From the NCBI RefSeq assembly GCF_000720135.1, contig NZ_JOIU01000018.1:100213-164212 (forward strand): a DNA stretch of 64,000 bases, in the 5' to 3' direction. Of the stretch, positions 8,865 through 17,044 are shown one piece after another. A model generated the notes under the pieces. It saw nothing but the letters and a program-made list of their open reading frames with translations. It searched no databases and was not told where the DNA came from. Source of the stretch: Streptomyces sp. NRRL S-1022. GTDB lineage: Bacteria; Actinomycetota; Actinomycetes; Streptomycetales; Streptomycetaceae. The position numbers were made by a program, and so were the translations under genes. Position 1 is the first letter of the stretch. Each line of letters starts with the position of its first letter.

Positions 8865-9857
8865 CTACTGTCCGGCCACGATGCGCACCGCGCCCACCGA
8901 CTGCTCCGCCCCGCCGTTCCCCTGCGAACCGGGCGTCCGCCACGCGTCGCTGTCGCTCCCCGCGGTCCACACCCGCCCCGCGTACGACACCCGCTCGATG
9001 TGCAGCGCCGAGGAGTTGGCGACCGCCCACTGCGCGAGCTGCCAGCCCCGCTCCCGCTCGCCGCGCCCGGTCGCGTCCCGCCGCGTGCCCTCCGGCACCG
9101 GAACCGTCACCGTCCGCCCGCGCGCGGTCGCGGTCACGCTCGGCGACGGGGACGGCGACGGCACCGGCGTCCCGCCCACCACCGCACCGGTCTCCTGGAG
9201 CGCGTCCCGCCCGAAGTCCCGTACCAGCGCCTGCCGCACCGCGTCCGGACCCGTCGCCGACGCCGTGCGCCGCGGGCGCCCGTCGCAGGTCAGGGTGGCC
9301 GCCGCCCGCCCGGTCAGGGCCGCCGCGAGCAGCGCGGCGTCCGGCTCGTGCTTGGCGTACGCCTCCGGGTAGCCGCTGCGCTGCACCCGCTGCGCGGCCA
9401 CCGTCAGCGGCAGGTCCGGGTAGTCCGGCACCTTCGCCAGGTGCGCGTAGAAGATGCCCGCCGCGTACGCCGGGTCCATGATCTGCCGCTCGGTGCCCCA
9501 GCCCTGCGAGGGCCGCTGCTGGAACAGGCCCAGCGAGTCCCGGTCGCCGTGCCCGATGTTCCGCAGCCCCGACTCCTGCAGCGCGGTCGCCAGCGCGATC
9601 GTCACGGCCCGCTCCGGCATCCCGCGCCCGGTGCCGACGGCCGCGATGGTCGCCGCGTTCACCGCCTGCTCGGGCGTGAACTCGTACGACGCCCCGTCGC
9701 CGGAGGCCGAGACCACCGTGCAGCCGCGCGCCCCGCCGCCTCCGGTGACGTACTGCACCACGAGGTACGCGACGACGCCGCACAGGACCAACAGGGCCGC
9801 GCAGACACGCAGAAGGCGACCGCGGCGCTTGGGACGGGTGGGGGACGGCTCTGACAC
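8865..9857 (-). CDS. Membrane-anchored protein with lysozyme-like motif
   Basis: A 330-residue protein: basic N-terminus, one transmembrane segment (RVCAALLVLCGVVAYLVVQY), then an external domain. The stretch ALQESGLRNIGHGDRD followed by SLGLFQQRPSQGWG resembles the catalytic Glu and GLFQ motif of lytic transglycosylases and related actinobacterial cell-wall proteins. A PSPSPSPS linker follows. GTG 9857 gives the membrane anchor at the correct distance. Databases often carry misleading names such as heavy metal transporter for this family; a cell-wall role is my inference. It is divergent from dapE by 105 bp. Confidence 0.7.
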   Translation of the reverse strand: MSEPSPTRPKRRGRLLRVCAALLVLCGVVAYLVVQYVTGGGGARGCTVVSASGDGASYEFTPEQAVNAATIAAVGTGRGMPERAVTIALATALQESGLRNIGHGDRDSLGLFQQRPSQGWGTERQIMDPAYAAGIFYAHLAKVPDYPDLPLTVAAQRVQRSGYPEAYAKHEPDAALLAAALTGRAAATLTCDGRPRRTASATGPDAVRQALVRDFGRDALQETGAVVGGTPVPSPSPSPSVTATARGRTVTVPVPEGTRRDATGRGERERGWQLAQWAVANSSALHIERVSYAGRVWTAGSDSDAWRTPGSQGNGGAEQSVGAVRIVAGQ

Positions 9858-9962
9858 GCGTACAAGGTACTGGAGCCCCGCCGGCCCCTCGCCGGGGGTC
9901 CGCACAGGCCGGCCGCCGCGACTGAGCCGGTCCGCCCGGGGCGGCGCGCTAGGGTCGTGACC

Positions 9963-11042
9963 ATGGCCGACACCTCGCTTGATCTCACGCTGGACGCCGC
10001 CGCGCTCACCGCGCAGCTCGTGGACTTCCCGTCCGAGAGCGGCACCGAGAAGCCTCTCGCGGACGCCGTCGAGACCGCCCTGCGGGCCCTGCCGCACCTG
10101 ACGGTCGACCGCCACGGCAACAACGTGATCGCCCGTACGAACCTGGGCCGCGCCGAGCGGGTGATCCTGGCCGGTCACATCGACACCGTGCCGATCGCGG
10201 ACAACGTGCCCTCGCGGCTCGACGCGGACGGCGTGCTGTGGGGCTGCGGCACCTGCGACATGAAGTCGGGCGTGGCGGTGCAGCTGCGCATCGCGGCCAC
10301 GGTCCCCGCCCCCAACCGCGACCTGACCTTCGTCTTCTACGACAATGAGGAGGTCGCCGCGCATCTCAACGGCCTCCGGCACGTCGCCGAGGCCCACCCG
10401 GACTGGCTGGCCGGTGACTTCGCGGTCCTGCTGGAGCCCTCCGACGGCGAGGTGGAGGGCGGCTGCCAGGGCACGCTGCGGGTGCTGCTGCGGACCAAGG
10501 GCGAGCGGGCCCACTCGGCGCGTGGCTGGATGGGCTCCAACGCCATCCACGCGGCGGCCCCGATCCTGGCCCGCCTGGCCTCCTACGAGGCCCGCCGGCC
10601 GGTCATCGACGGCCTGGAGTACCGCGAGGGCCTGAACGCCGTCGGTATCGGCGGGGGAGTGGCCGGGAACGTCATCCCGGACGAGTGCGTGGTCACGGTC
10701 AACTTCCGGTACGCCCCCGACCGCACCGAGGAGGAGGCGATCGCGCACGTCCGCGAGGTGTTCGCGGACTGCGGTGTGGAGGAGTTCACGGTCGACGACC
10801 ACAGCCCCGGCGCGCTGCCCGGCCTCTCCCACCCGGCCGCCGCGGCCTTCATCGAGGCGGTGGGCGGCACGCCGAAGCCCAAGTACGGCTGGACGGACGT
10901 CTCACGCTTCTCCGCGCTGGGCGTCCCCGCCGTCAACTACGGCCCCGGCAACCCGCACCTGGCCCACAAGCGCGACGAGCGGGTGGACACGGCGAAGATC
11001 CTCGCGGGCGAGGAGCGGCTGCGGAACTGGCTCACCGCCTAG
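9963..11042 (+). CDS. dapE: Succinyl-diaminopimelate desuccinylase
   Basis: A 359-residue M20-family metalloenzyme that hydrolyses N-succinyl-LL-DAP to LL-DAP and succinate. Metal and catalytic motifs are visible: GHIDTVP (His and Asp), GCGTCDMKSG (bridging Asp), YDNEEV (catalytic and metal Glu), LLEPSDGEVEGG and the late His in GPGNPHLAHKRDE. The dimerisation domain follows residue about 175. ATG 9963 is preferred over the in-frame GTG at 9957 because AGGG sits 9 nt upstream. It is followed by a LOG-family gene, the same order as Rv1202-Rv1205 in M. tuberculosis. Confidence 0.95.
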   Translation: MADTSLDLTLDAAALTAQLVDFPSESGTEKPLADAVETALRALPHLTVDRHGNNVIARTNLGRAERVILAGHIDTVPIADNVPSRLDADGVLWGCGTCDMKSGVAVQLRIAATVPAPNRDLTFVFYDNEEVAAHLNGLRHVAEAHPDWLAGDFAVLLEPSDGEVEGGCQGTLRVLLRTKGERAHSARGWMGSNAIHAAAPILARLASYEARRPVIDGLEYREGLNAVGIGGGVAGNVIPDECVVTVNFRYAPDRTEEEAIAHVREVFADCGVEEFTVDDHSPGALPGLSHPAAAAFIEAVGGTPKPKYGWTDVSRFSALGVPAVNYGPGNPHLAHKRDERVDTAKILAGEERLRNWLTA

Positions 11043-11148
11043 AGGTCCGGGCCGCTCCGGTGCCCGCCGGACATGCCCAGGTCCCCCCTCCGTAACGCGC
11101 GTGGATCTAGTCTGAGATCGAACTGCCGGCAAGCGGAGGGAGTGCCAC

Positions 11149-11907
11149 ATGGCTACCGGGAACCCCGAGGGGAAGAAGCAGCCGCCGGACGAGCAGCGGC
11201 TCGGACCGGTCCTCCGACGGCGCGGCCAGGTGACCGCCAGCACGACCGACCAGCGGCTGCTGGACGAGCGTGCCCCCACGGACTGGGTGCACACCGACCC
11301 CTGGCGGGTCCTGCGCATCCAGTCGGAGTTCATCGAGGGCTTCGGCACCCTCGCCGAACTCCCGCCCGCCATCAGCGTGTTCGGCTCGGCACGGACGCCG
11401 GTGGACTCACCGGAGTACGACGCCGGGGTGCGGCTCGGCCGCGGACTGGTGCAGGCCGGCTGGGCGGTCATCACGGGCGGCGGCCCCGGAGCGATGGAGG
11501 CGGCCAACAAGGGGGCGAGCGAGGCGGGCGGCACCTCCGTCGGCCTCGGCATCGAGCTGCCCTTCGAGCAGGGGCTGAACCCCTACGTCGACATCGGGCT
11601 GAACTTCCGGTACTTCTTCGTCCGCAAGATGATGTTCGTGAAGTACGCGCAGGGTTTCGTGGTCCTGCCCGGCGGCCTCGGCACGCTCGACGAACTCTTC
11701 GAGGCCCTCACCCTGGTCCAGACCCAGAAGGTCACCCGCTTCCCGATCGTCCTCTTCGGCAGCGCGTACTGGGGAGGCCTGGTGGAATGGCTGAAGAACA
11801 CGCTGGTGGCCGAGGGCAAGGCCGCGGAGAAGGACCTCCTGCTCTTCCACGTCACCGACGAGGTGGACGAGGCGGTGGCCCTGGTCTCCAAGGAGGCGGC
11901 CCGCTAG
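11149..11907 (+). CDS. LOG-family (TIGR00730) nucleotide 5'-monophosphate nucleosidase
   Basis: A 252-residue Rossmann-like protein with the family signature PGGLGTLDELFE and the GGGPGAMEAANKGA loop. LOG proteins remove the base from cytokinin or purine 5'-monophosphates; the M. tuberculosis homologue Rv1205 makes cytokinins. The N-terminal about 60 residues (basic, including RRRGQVTASTTDQRLLDE) are longer than in plant LOG proteins, as in other actinobacterial versions. It lies downstream of dapE with its own about 100-bp upstream region, and is convergent with the DHPS-like gene across a strong hairpin. Confidence 0.88.
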   Translation: MATGNPEGKKQPPDEQRLGPVLRRRGQVTASTTDQRLLDERAPTDWVHTDPWRVLRIQSEFIEGFGTLAELPPAISVFGSARTPVDSPEYDAGVRLGRGLVQAGWAVITGGGPGAMEAANKGASEAGGTSVGLGIELPFEQGLNPYVDIGLNFRYFFVRKMMFVKYAQGFVVLPGGLGTLDELFEALTLVQTQKVTRFPIVLFGSAYWGGLVEWLKNTLVAEGKAAEKDLLLFHVTDEVDEAVALVSKEAAR

Positions 11908-11913
11908 GCCCGG

Positions 11914-11949
11914 CCCGGGACCGGGGGGCCGGGCCCCCCGGTCCCCGGG
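11914..11949. terminator. Bidirectional terminator between LOG gene and folP2-like gene
   Basis: GC-only hairpin with arms 11914-11928 and 11934-11949 (one bulged C), 5-nt loop, in the 52-bp convergent gap. Confidence 0.75.
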
Positions 11950-11959
11950 ACCTCCCGCC

Positions 11960-12820
11960 CTAGGCCAGACCCCGGCGAGCCACGGCGGGGACCCGGTGGC
12001 CGGCGATGGACGCGACCATCTCCAGCACCTGCCGGGTCTCGGCCACCTCGTGCACCCGGTACACCTGCGCCCCGAGCCACGCGGAGACCGCGGTCGTCGC
12101 CAGCGTGCCGATCAGCCGTTCCTTCACCGGCCGGTCCAGCGCCTCGCCCACGAAGTCCTTGTTCGACAGCGACACCAGCACCGGCCACCCCGTGGCCACC
12201 ATCTCGTCCAGCCGCCGCGTCGCCTCCAGGCTGTGCCGGGTGTTCTTCCCGAAGTCGTGCCCGGGATCGATCAGCACGGACTCCCGCGGCACCCCGAGCG
12301 CCACCGCCCGCTCGGCCAGCCCGACGGTCACCCGGAGGATGTCGGCCACGACGTCGTCGTACGTCACCCGGTGCGGACGCGTCCGCGGCTCCACACCCCC
12401 CGCGTGGGTGCACACCAGCCCCGCCCCGTACCGCGCCGCGACCTCCGCGAGCCGCGGGTCGACCCCGCCCCACGCGTCGTTCAGCAGGTCCGCGCCGGCC
12501 TCGCACACGGCCTCGCCGACCTCGGCCCGCCAGGTGTCCACGCTGATGACCACGTCCGGGAACCGGCGCCGTACCTCCGCGACGAACCCGACCGTGCGGC
12601 GCGCCTCCTCCTCCGCCGTGACCTCTTCGCCGGGCCCCGCCTTCACTCCGCCGATGTCGATGATCGCGGCGCCCTCGGCCACGGCCTGCTCCACGCGCGC
12701 GAGGGCCGGCTCGTCGCGGAAGGTGGCTCCCCGGTCGTAGAAGGAATCCGGCGTCCGGTTCACGATCGCCATGATCACCGGCTCGTGCGGCCCGAATTCC
12801 CGCCTGCCCAGCCTGAGCAT
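11960..12820 (-). CDS. folP2: Dihydropteroate synthase paralogue (FolP2 type)
   Basis: A 286-residue TIM-barrel protein of the pterin-binding family. It retains MAIVNRTPDSFYDRG, ISVDTWRAEV, LIDPGHDFGKN and the RVHEV ending. But the flexible loop that in canonical DHPS reads ESTRPG is VKAGPGE, and the SRK motif that binds substrate is SNK (SLSNKDFVGE). The location beside the LOG protein, a DivIVA-like gene and tag matches M. tuberculosis folP2 (Rv1207), which as far as I recall does not give DHPS activity. I therefore call it FolP2-like with an uncertain reaction. ATG 12820 fits the family N-terminus. Confidence 0.85.
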   Translation of the reverse strand: MLRLGRREFGPHEPVIMAIVNRTPDSFYDRGATFRDEPALARVEQAVAEGAAIIDIGGVKAGPGEEVTAEEEARRTVGFVAEVRRRFPDVVISVDTWRAEVGEAVCEAGADLLNDAWGGVDPRLAEVAARYGAGLVCTHAGGVEPRTRPHRVTYDDVVADILRVTVGLAERAVALGVPRESVLIDPGHDFGKNTRHSLEATRRLDEMVATGWPVLVSLSNKDFVGEALDRPVKERLIGTLATTAVSAWLGAQVYRVHEVAETRQVLEMVASIAGHRVPAVARRGLA

Positions 12821-12957
12821 CCGCTGTGACCTCTCCTAGTACGTTCCGCAGTACGGCCGCCTGTGACCCTAACTGTCACACTCACATGGCACGATCGGAG
12901 CCTGACAGATTCGGCTCCGGCACAGCGGCCGGCAACGAGCGTGGGGACCCTGAGGCA

Positions 12958-13350
12958 ATGGTGATGTTCTTGTTCCTGGTCGTCGCGCTGGCCGTCGTGG
13001 TCGCCGCGGTGACCCTGGCCGTGGTGGGCGGCGGCGAGAGTGCCCCGCTGCCCGAGGTGGCGCCGGAGCGGCTCCAGGACCCGCTGCCCGAGGACCGCCC
13101 GGTGAGCGGCGCGGACGTGGAGAGCCTGCGCTTCCCGCTCGCCCCGCGCGGCTACCGCATGGCCGACGTCGACGACGCCCTCGGCCGCCTCGCCGCCGAA
13201 CTGGCGGAGCGCGACGCCCGCATCGCCGACCTGGAGTCCGCGCTGGCCGGCGCGAGAGCCGCCGCCGCGCACGTCCACCAGGTCCACGACGTCCACCAGG
13301 TCCACGACGTCCGTCCCGACCAGGGCGAGGGCGCGGAGGAGCGGCGATGA
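12958..13350 (+). CDS. DivIVA-domain membrane protein
   Basis: A 130-residue protein: one N-terminal transmembrane segment (MFLFLVVALAVVVAAVTLAVV), then FPLAPRGYRMADVDDALGRLA, a DivIVA-type membrane-binding motif, followed by a coiled coil. The C-terminus has a repeat of HQVHDV. ATG 12958 is used; ATG 12964 has better SD spacing (GAGG 8 nt upstream) and is equally likely. It overlaps tag by four bases. Equivalent to Rv1209 in the conserved block; probably a membrane-curvature or scaffold protein, function not established. Confidence 0.8.
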   Translation: MVMFLFLVVALAVVVAAVTLAVVGGGESAPLPEVAPERLQDPLPEDRPVSGADVESLRFPLAPRGYRMADVDDALGRLAAELAERDARIADLESALAGARAAAAHVHQVHDVHQVHDVRPDQGEGAEERR

Positions 13351-13934
13351 CCACCGGAGCGGCCGTCGCCGGCCCGGACGGCGCCCTGCGCTGCCCCTGG
13401 GCGCTGTCCACCGACGACTACGTGGCCTACCACGACGAGGAGTGGGGCCGCCCGGTCCACGGCGACGACGCCCTCTTCGAGCGGCTCAGCCTGGAGGCCT
13501 TCCAGTCGGGCCTGTCCTGGATCACGATCCTGCGCCGCCGCCCCGGCTTCCGCGCGGCCTTCGCCGGCTTCCGCATCGAGAAGGTCGCCGCCTTCACCGA
13601 CACCGACCGCGAGCGCCTGCTGGCCGACCCGGGCATCATCCGCAACCGGGCCAAGATCGACGCGACCCTCGCCAACGCGCGCGTGCTCGCCGACTGGGCC
13701 GAGGGCGACCTGGACGAGCTGATCTGGTCCCACGCCCCCGACCCGGCGACCCGGCCGGCCCCGCGGACCCTCGCGGACGTCCCCGCGGTGACCCCGGAGT
13801 CGACGGCCCTCTCCAAGGCCCTGAAGCAGCGGGGGCTCAGGTTCGTGGGCCCGACGACCGCGTACGCGCTGATGCAGGCCTGCGGCCTGGTCGACGACCA
13901 CCTGGCGGCCTGCGTGGCCCGCAGCGCCCCGTAG
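13347..13934 (+). CDS. tag: DNA-3-methyladenine glycosylase I
   Basis: A 195-residue base-excision repair enzyme that removes 3-methyladenine. Diagnostic features: CPWALSTDDYVAYHDEEWG with the zinc-binding Cys and the catalytic Glu region, the FERLSLEAFQSGLSWITIL helix, and a C-terminal GLVDDHLAAC segment carrying zinc-ligand His and Cys. Its ATG overlaps the DivIVA-like stop, so the two genes are translationally coupled, as in other actinomycetes. Cytoplasmic, acting on alkylated DNA. Confidence 0.95.
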   Translation: MTTGAAVAGPDGALRCPWALSTDDYVAYHDEEWGRPVHGDDALFERLSLEAFQSGLSWITILRRRPGFRAAFAGFRIEKVAAFTDTDRERLLADPGIIRNRAKIDATLANARVLADWAEGDLDELIWSHAPDPATRPAPRTLADVPAVTPESTALSKALKQRGLRFVGPTTAYALMQACGLVDDHLAACVARSAP

Positions 13935-13969
13935 GGGCCGCGGGGGCCGCGCAGGCCCGGCCCCCGGAC

Positions 13970-14773
13970 TCAGCGGCCCAGGTACTTGGGCTTCTCCTTG
14001 TTCACGAACGCCTGCACCGCGATCGCGTGGTCCTCGGACTGCCCCGCCCGCGTCTGCAGCTCGTCCTCCTTCTCCAGCGTCTCCGCCAGCGAGTGCGTCA
14101 GCCCGTAGGCCACCGCCTCCTTGATCGCCGCGTACGCCACCGTCGGCCCCTCGGCCAGCGCCCGCGCCACCTTCTCGGCCTCGGCGCGCAGCTCGGCCGC
14201 CGGTACGACCCGGTTGGCGATGCCCAGCTCCAGCGCGTCCTGGGCGCTGATGCTGCGCGGGAACAGCAGCAGGTCGGCGGCGCGGCTCGGGCCGATCACC
14301 CGGGGCAGCGTCCAGGAGATGCCGGAGTCGGCGGTGAGGGCCACGCCCGCGAACGACGTGTTGAAGGAGGCGGTGTCGGCCACGACGCGGTAGTCCGCGG
14401 TGAGCGCGAACCCGAACCCGGCCCCGGCCGCGACGCCGTTCACCGCCGCGACCACCGGCTTCGAGGCCCCGGCGAGTGCCCGCACGATCGGGTTGTAGTG
14501 CTCCTTGACCGTGCTCATCGTCTGCCCGGACCCGGTCGCCCGGTCGCCGGCCAGCAGCCCGATGTGCTCTTTGAGGTCCTGGCCCACGCAGAACGCCCGG
14601 TCACCGGCCGCCGTCAGCAGGATCGCCCGGACGGCCGTGTCCCCGGCCGCGGATTCCGCCGCCTCCCGGAGCGCGGCCTTGGTGGCGATGTCCAGCGCGT
14701 TCATCGCCTCGGGGCGGTTCAGCGTGATCGTCGCGAGTCCGTCGCTCACCTCGTAGAGCACGGTGTCGGCCAT
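13970..14773 (-). CDS. Enoyl-CoA hydratase/isomerase family protein (PaaG-like)
   Basis: A 267-residue crotonase-fold enzyme. It shows the oxyanion-hole motifs AFCVGQDLKEH and AAVNGVAAGAGFGFALTADYR; the second position typical for catalytic Glu reads ALTADSGISWTLPR, as in PaaG-type delta-isomerases, where Asp replaces Glu. The closing KPKYLGR is conserved in the subgroup. ATG 14773 has GGAGGGG 7 nt upstream. Likely acts in degradation of aromatic or fatty acyl-CoA; the natural substrate is not determinable here. Divergent from the DUF3117 gene and convergent with tag. Confidence 0.88.
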   Translation of the reverse strand: MADTVLYEVSDGLATITLNRPEAMNALDIATKAALREAAESAAGDTAVRAILLTAAGDRAFCVGQDLKEHIGLLAGDRATGSGQTMSTVKEHYNPIVRALAGASKPVVAAVNGVAAGAGFGFALTADYRVVADTASFNTSFAGVALTADSGISWTLPRVIGPSRAADLLLFPRSISAQDALELGIANRVVPAAELRAEAEKVARALAEGPTVAYAAIKEAVAYGLTHSLAETLEKEDELQTRAGQSEDHAIAVQAFVNKEKPKYLGR

Positions 14774-15148
14774 GGCGCATCCCCTCCGGTGTTCGCGGCT
14801 GGTGACGTACCGCTCGGTACGCCCCTGTCTGAGGACAGCATGGCGGAGATCGCCGCCCGGGAGCCGGACCCGACGTGTGACCTGCGTCAAAGAAAACGGG
14901 AGCGGATCCGCTCGGCCGATCTTCGCGCGATGGCGAAGTATCGCAGTCACATCGCCGAATTGAGTGGTTTTGCTCGCGCGCGTTGCCCAAGCGATGCCGA
15001 CCGATGTTGGTCATCGGGTCCTGCGATGCGGGATAATGGCCGGGAAGCAATGTGTTCGATGCCGGTGTCGCCTGTTCCGTTGCGGATGGCGGTTGCCCTC
15101 GCGGGGCCGTCGGCAGACGATGAGCTGGTTTCAGGAAGGGGAACGAGC
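14774..15148. promoter_or_regulatory. Divergent 375-bp intergenic region
   Basis: No gene seen. The region has lower GC in its middle than its surroundings and must hold the promoters of both flanking genes. A GATAAT stretch near 15030 on the plus strand is a possible -10 for the DUF3117 gene, but its spacing to the nearest TTG-containing -35 is poor. Confidence 0.3.
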
Positions 15149-15316
15149 ATGGCGGCCATGAAGCCGCGGACGGGCGATGGCCCGCTCGAGGTGACCAAGG
15201 AGGGGCGGGGCATCGTCATGCGCGTTCCGCTCGAAGGCGGCGGTCGACTCGTCGTGGAGCTGACCCCTGACGAGGCCGAGGCGCTCGGCGACGCCCTCAA
15301 GAAGGTCGTCGTCTGA
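15149..15316 (+). CDS. DUF3117 small protein
   Basis: A 55-residue conserved actinobacterial protein. It reads MAAMKPRTGDGPLEVTKEG and ends in an acidic helix LTPDEAEALGDALKKVV. ATG 15149 follows GGAAGGGG. The M. tuberculosis homologue Rv1211 has been described as calmodulin-like; no EF-hand is evident here, so calcium binding is not supported by the sequence. It is monocistronic and ends in a hairpin. Confidence 0.85.
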   Translation: MAAMKPRTGDGPLEVTKEGRGIVMRVPLEGGGRLVVELTPDEAEALGDALKKVVV

Positions 15317-15339
15317 CGTCCCAGTCATCCTGTCCTACC

Positions 15340-15375
15340 GGCTGCCCCGGCATCGTACGCGGTGTCGGGGCAGCC
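15340..15375. terminator. Terminator between DUF3117 gene and methyltransferase gene
   Basis: Arms 15340-15352 and 15363-15375 pair over 13 bp with one G-T, followed by GCGTCTTTCC. The genes on either side are convergent. Confidence 0.75.
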
Positions 15376-15400
15376 GCGTCTTTCCACTCCGGCCGCGCGC

Positions 15401-16033
15401 TCAGCGCTTGACGGCGCACAGCAGGCCGTCGCCCACCGGCAGCAGCGAGGAGATGAGCTCCTGGCTCTCCCGGACGGTGCGCAGCAGCTCGCGCAGCCGC
15501 AGCACCTCGGTCGGCTGCGGACCCGAGTCGACCGTACGGCCGTTGGCGAAGACGCCCTCGAAGACCACCAGGCCGCCGGGCCGGAGCAGGCGCAACGATT
15601 CAGCGAGGTAGTCCGGGTACTCCAGCCGGTCGCCGTCGCAGAAGACCAGGTCGTAGCCGGCGTCGGCGAGACGCGGCAGCACGTCCAGCGCGCGGCCGGG
15701 GATGAACCGGGCCCGGTTGCTGGCGAAGCCGCAGACGCGGAAGGCCTGCCGGGCGAACTGCTGGTGGTCCGGCTCCGGGTCCACCGTGGTGAGCACCCCG
15801 TCCGGCCGCATCCCGTGCAGCAGGTGGATCCCGGAGACCCCGCAGCCCGTGCCGATCTCCGCGACCGCCTTCGCGTCCACGGAGGCGGCGAGCAGTCGCA
15901 GCGCGGCGCCCGTGCTGGGCGACACCGAGCGCAGCCCTGCCTCGCGGGCCCGGTCGCGGGCCCAGCGCAGCGCTTCGTCCTCGGCGACGTAGGCGTCGGC
16001 GAACGCCCAGCTCGTCTGCCGGTTGCCGGTAAT
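15401..16033 (-). CDS. SAM-dependent O-methyltransferase with apparent ATT start
   Basis: A 210-residue class I methyltransferase of the Rv1220c/caffeoyl-CoA O-methyltransferase group: SAM loop AEIGTGCGVSGIHLL, VDPEPDHQQFAR, and DLVFCDGDR with the metal/SAM Asp. From the upstream in-frame stop near 16115 to the GTG at 15925 the frame holds no ATG, GTG or TTG, yet the first 36 codons (TGNRQTSWAFADAYVAEDE and onward) are typical family sequence. ATT at 16033 is 6 nt after AGGAG, so initiation at ATT is proposed. Divergent from sigE, as in M. tuberculosis. Substrate unknown. Confidence 0.85.
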   Translation of the reverse strand: MTGNRQTSWAFADAYVAEDEALRWARDRAREAGLRSVSPSTGAALRLLAASVDAKAVAEIGTGCGVSGIHLLHGMRPDGVLTTVDPEPDHQQFARQAFRVCGFASNRARFIPGRALDVLPRLADAGYDLVFCDGDRLEYPDYLAESLRLLRPGGLVVFEGVFANGRTVDSGPQPTEVLRLRELLRTVRESQELISSLLPVGDGLLCAVKR

Positions 16034-16086
16034 GACCCTCTCCTGTCCCCGTGGTTGCCTGGGCGTGACTGTATCCGTTGGCGTCG

Positions 16087-16112
16087 GGAACCCGCAGATG
16101 GGACCAGGCGTT
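16087..16112 (+). promoter_or_regulatory. Candidate ECF-sigma promoter of sigE
   Basis: GGAACC at 16087-16092, 16-nt spacer, CGTT at 16109-16112, reading toward sigE. This matches the GGAAC-N16/17-GTT class used by mycobacterial SigE/SigH-type factors, suggesting autoregulation. It lies about 150 bp upstream of the chosen start. Confidence 0.55.
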
Positions 16113-16261
16113 TAGAGGGATGAGCCGGTGGTCGGGGACGCGACGGGGGGCGAGAGGTGGATCAGGGCGCCGAGCAACTGCTGACGCAGCCGGATGAGCC
16201 GTATCAGCGTGTATCAAATTCTCGTAAAACCGCTTATCCGGAGCTAACGGGCGAGGTGGCT

Positions 16262-17044
16262 ATGGTAGGGGCTCCACTGGACACCACCAGAGCCGACAGG
16301 GGAGGTGCGGCTGCGCCCGGGGATCGGGGCGGAGTGCTGCGGCGCTTCCTCGGGTCGGCGGGCAGGCCGAAATCCGTGACCGACACCGCTGACAGCCACG
16401 CCACCGGTCTCGCCGCAGGCGAGGCCCAGACCGCGACCTTCGCCACCGACGCGGACGGGCAGGCGTGGACTCCGCCCACGTGGGACGAGATCGTCAGCAC
16501 GCACAGCGGCCGGGTCTACCGTCTCGCGTACCGCCTGACGGGCAACCAGCACGACGCGGAGGACCTCACGCAGGAGGTCTTCGTCCGCGTCTTCCGCTCC
16601 CTGTCCACGTACTCGCCGGGCACCTTCGAGGGCTGGCTGCACCGCATCACCACGAACCTCTTCCTGGACATGGTCCGGCGCAAGCAGCGCATCCGCTTCG
16701 ACGCCCTCGGCGACGACGCGGCCGAGCGTCTGCCCAGCCGCGAGCCCACCCCGCAGCAGCTGTTCAACGACGCCCACTTCGACGCCGACGTCCAGCAGGC
16801 CCTCGACACCCTCGCGCCCGAGTTCCGCGCCGCCGTCGTCCTGTGCGACATCGAGGGCCTGTCGTACGAGGAGATCGCCGCGACCCTCGGCGTGAAGCTC
16901 GGCACCGTCCGCTCCCGTATCCACCGCGGCCGGTCCCAGCTCCGCAAGGCCCTCGCGCACCGTTCCCCGGAGGCCCGCGCGGCCGAGCGCCGCTCCTTCC
17001 TGGCCCGGGTCCCCGCTCTGGGGGGAGGGGGCGCGACCGCGTGA
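16262..17044 (+). CDS. sigE: ECF RNA polymerase sigma factor, SigE-like
   Basis: A 260-residue extracytoplasmic-function sigma factor. Region 2 covers [27 protein letters not shown] to the [18 protein letters not shown]-melting helix; region 4 has [24 protein letters not shown]. The first about 70 residues are a variable acidic extension. ATG 16262 is chosen because the SD-like GAGGTGG is just upstream and the family begins MVGAPLDTT; an in-frame start at 16157 would add 35 atypical residues. It overlaps the anti-sigma gene (GTGA) and precedes htrA and tatB, an envelope-stress block. This is the orthologue type of M. tuberculosis SigE (Rv1221), not S. coelicolor SigE. Confidence 0.93.
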   Translation: MVGAPLDTTRADRGGAAAPGDRGGVLRRFLGSAGRPKSVTDTADSHATGLAAGEAQTATFATDADGQAWTPPTWDEIVSTHSGRVYRLAYRLTGNQHDAEDLTQEVFVRVFRSLSTYSPGTFEGWLHRITTNLFLDMVRRKQRIRFDALGDDAAERLPSREPTPQQLFNDAHFDADVQQALDTLAPEFRAAVVLCDIEGLSYEEIAATLGVKLGTVRSRIHRGRSQLRKALAHRSPEARAAERRSFLARVPALGGGGATA

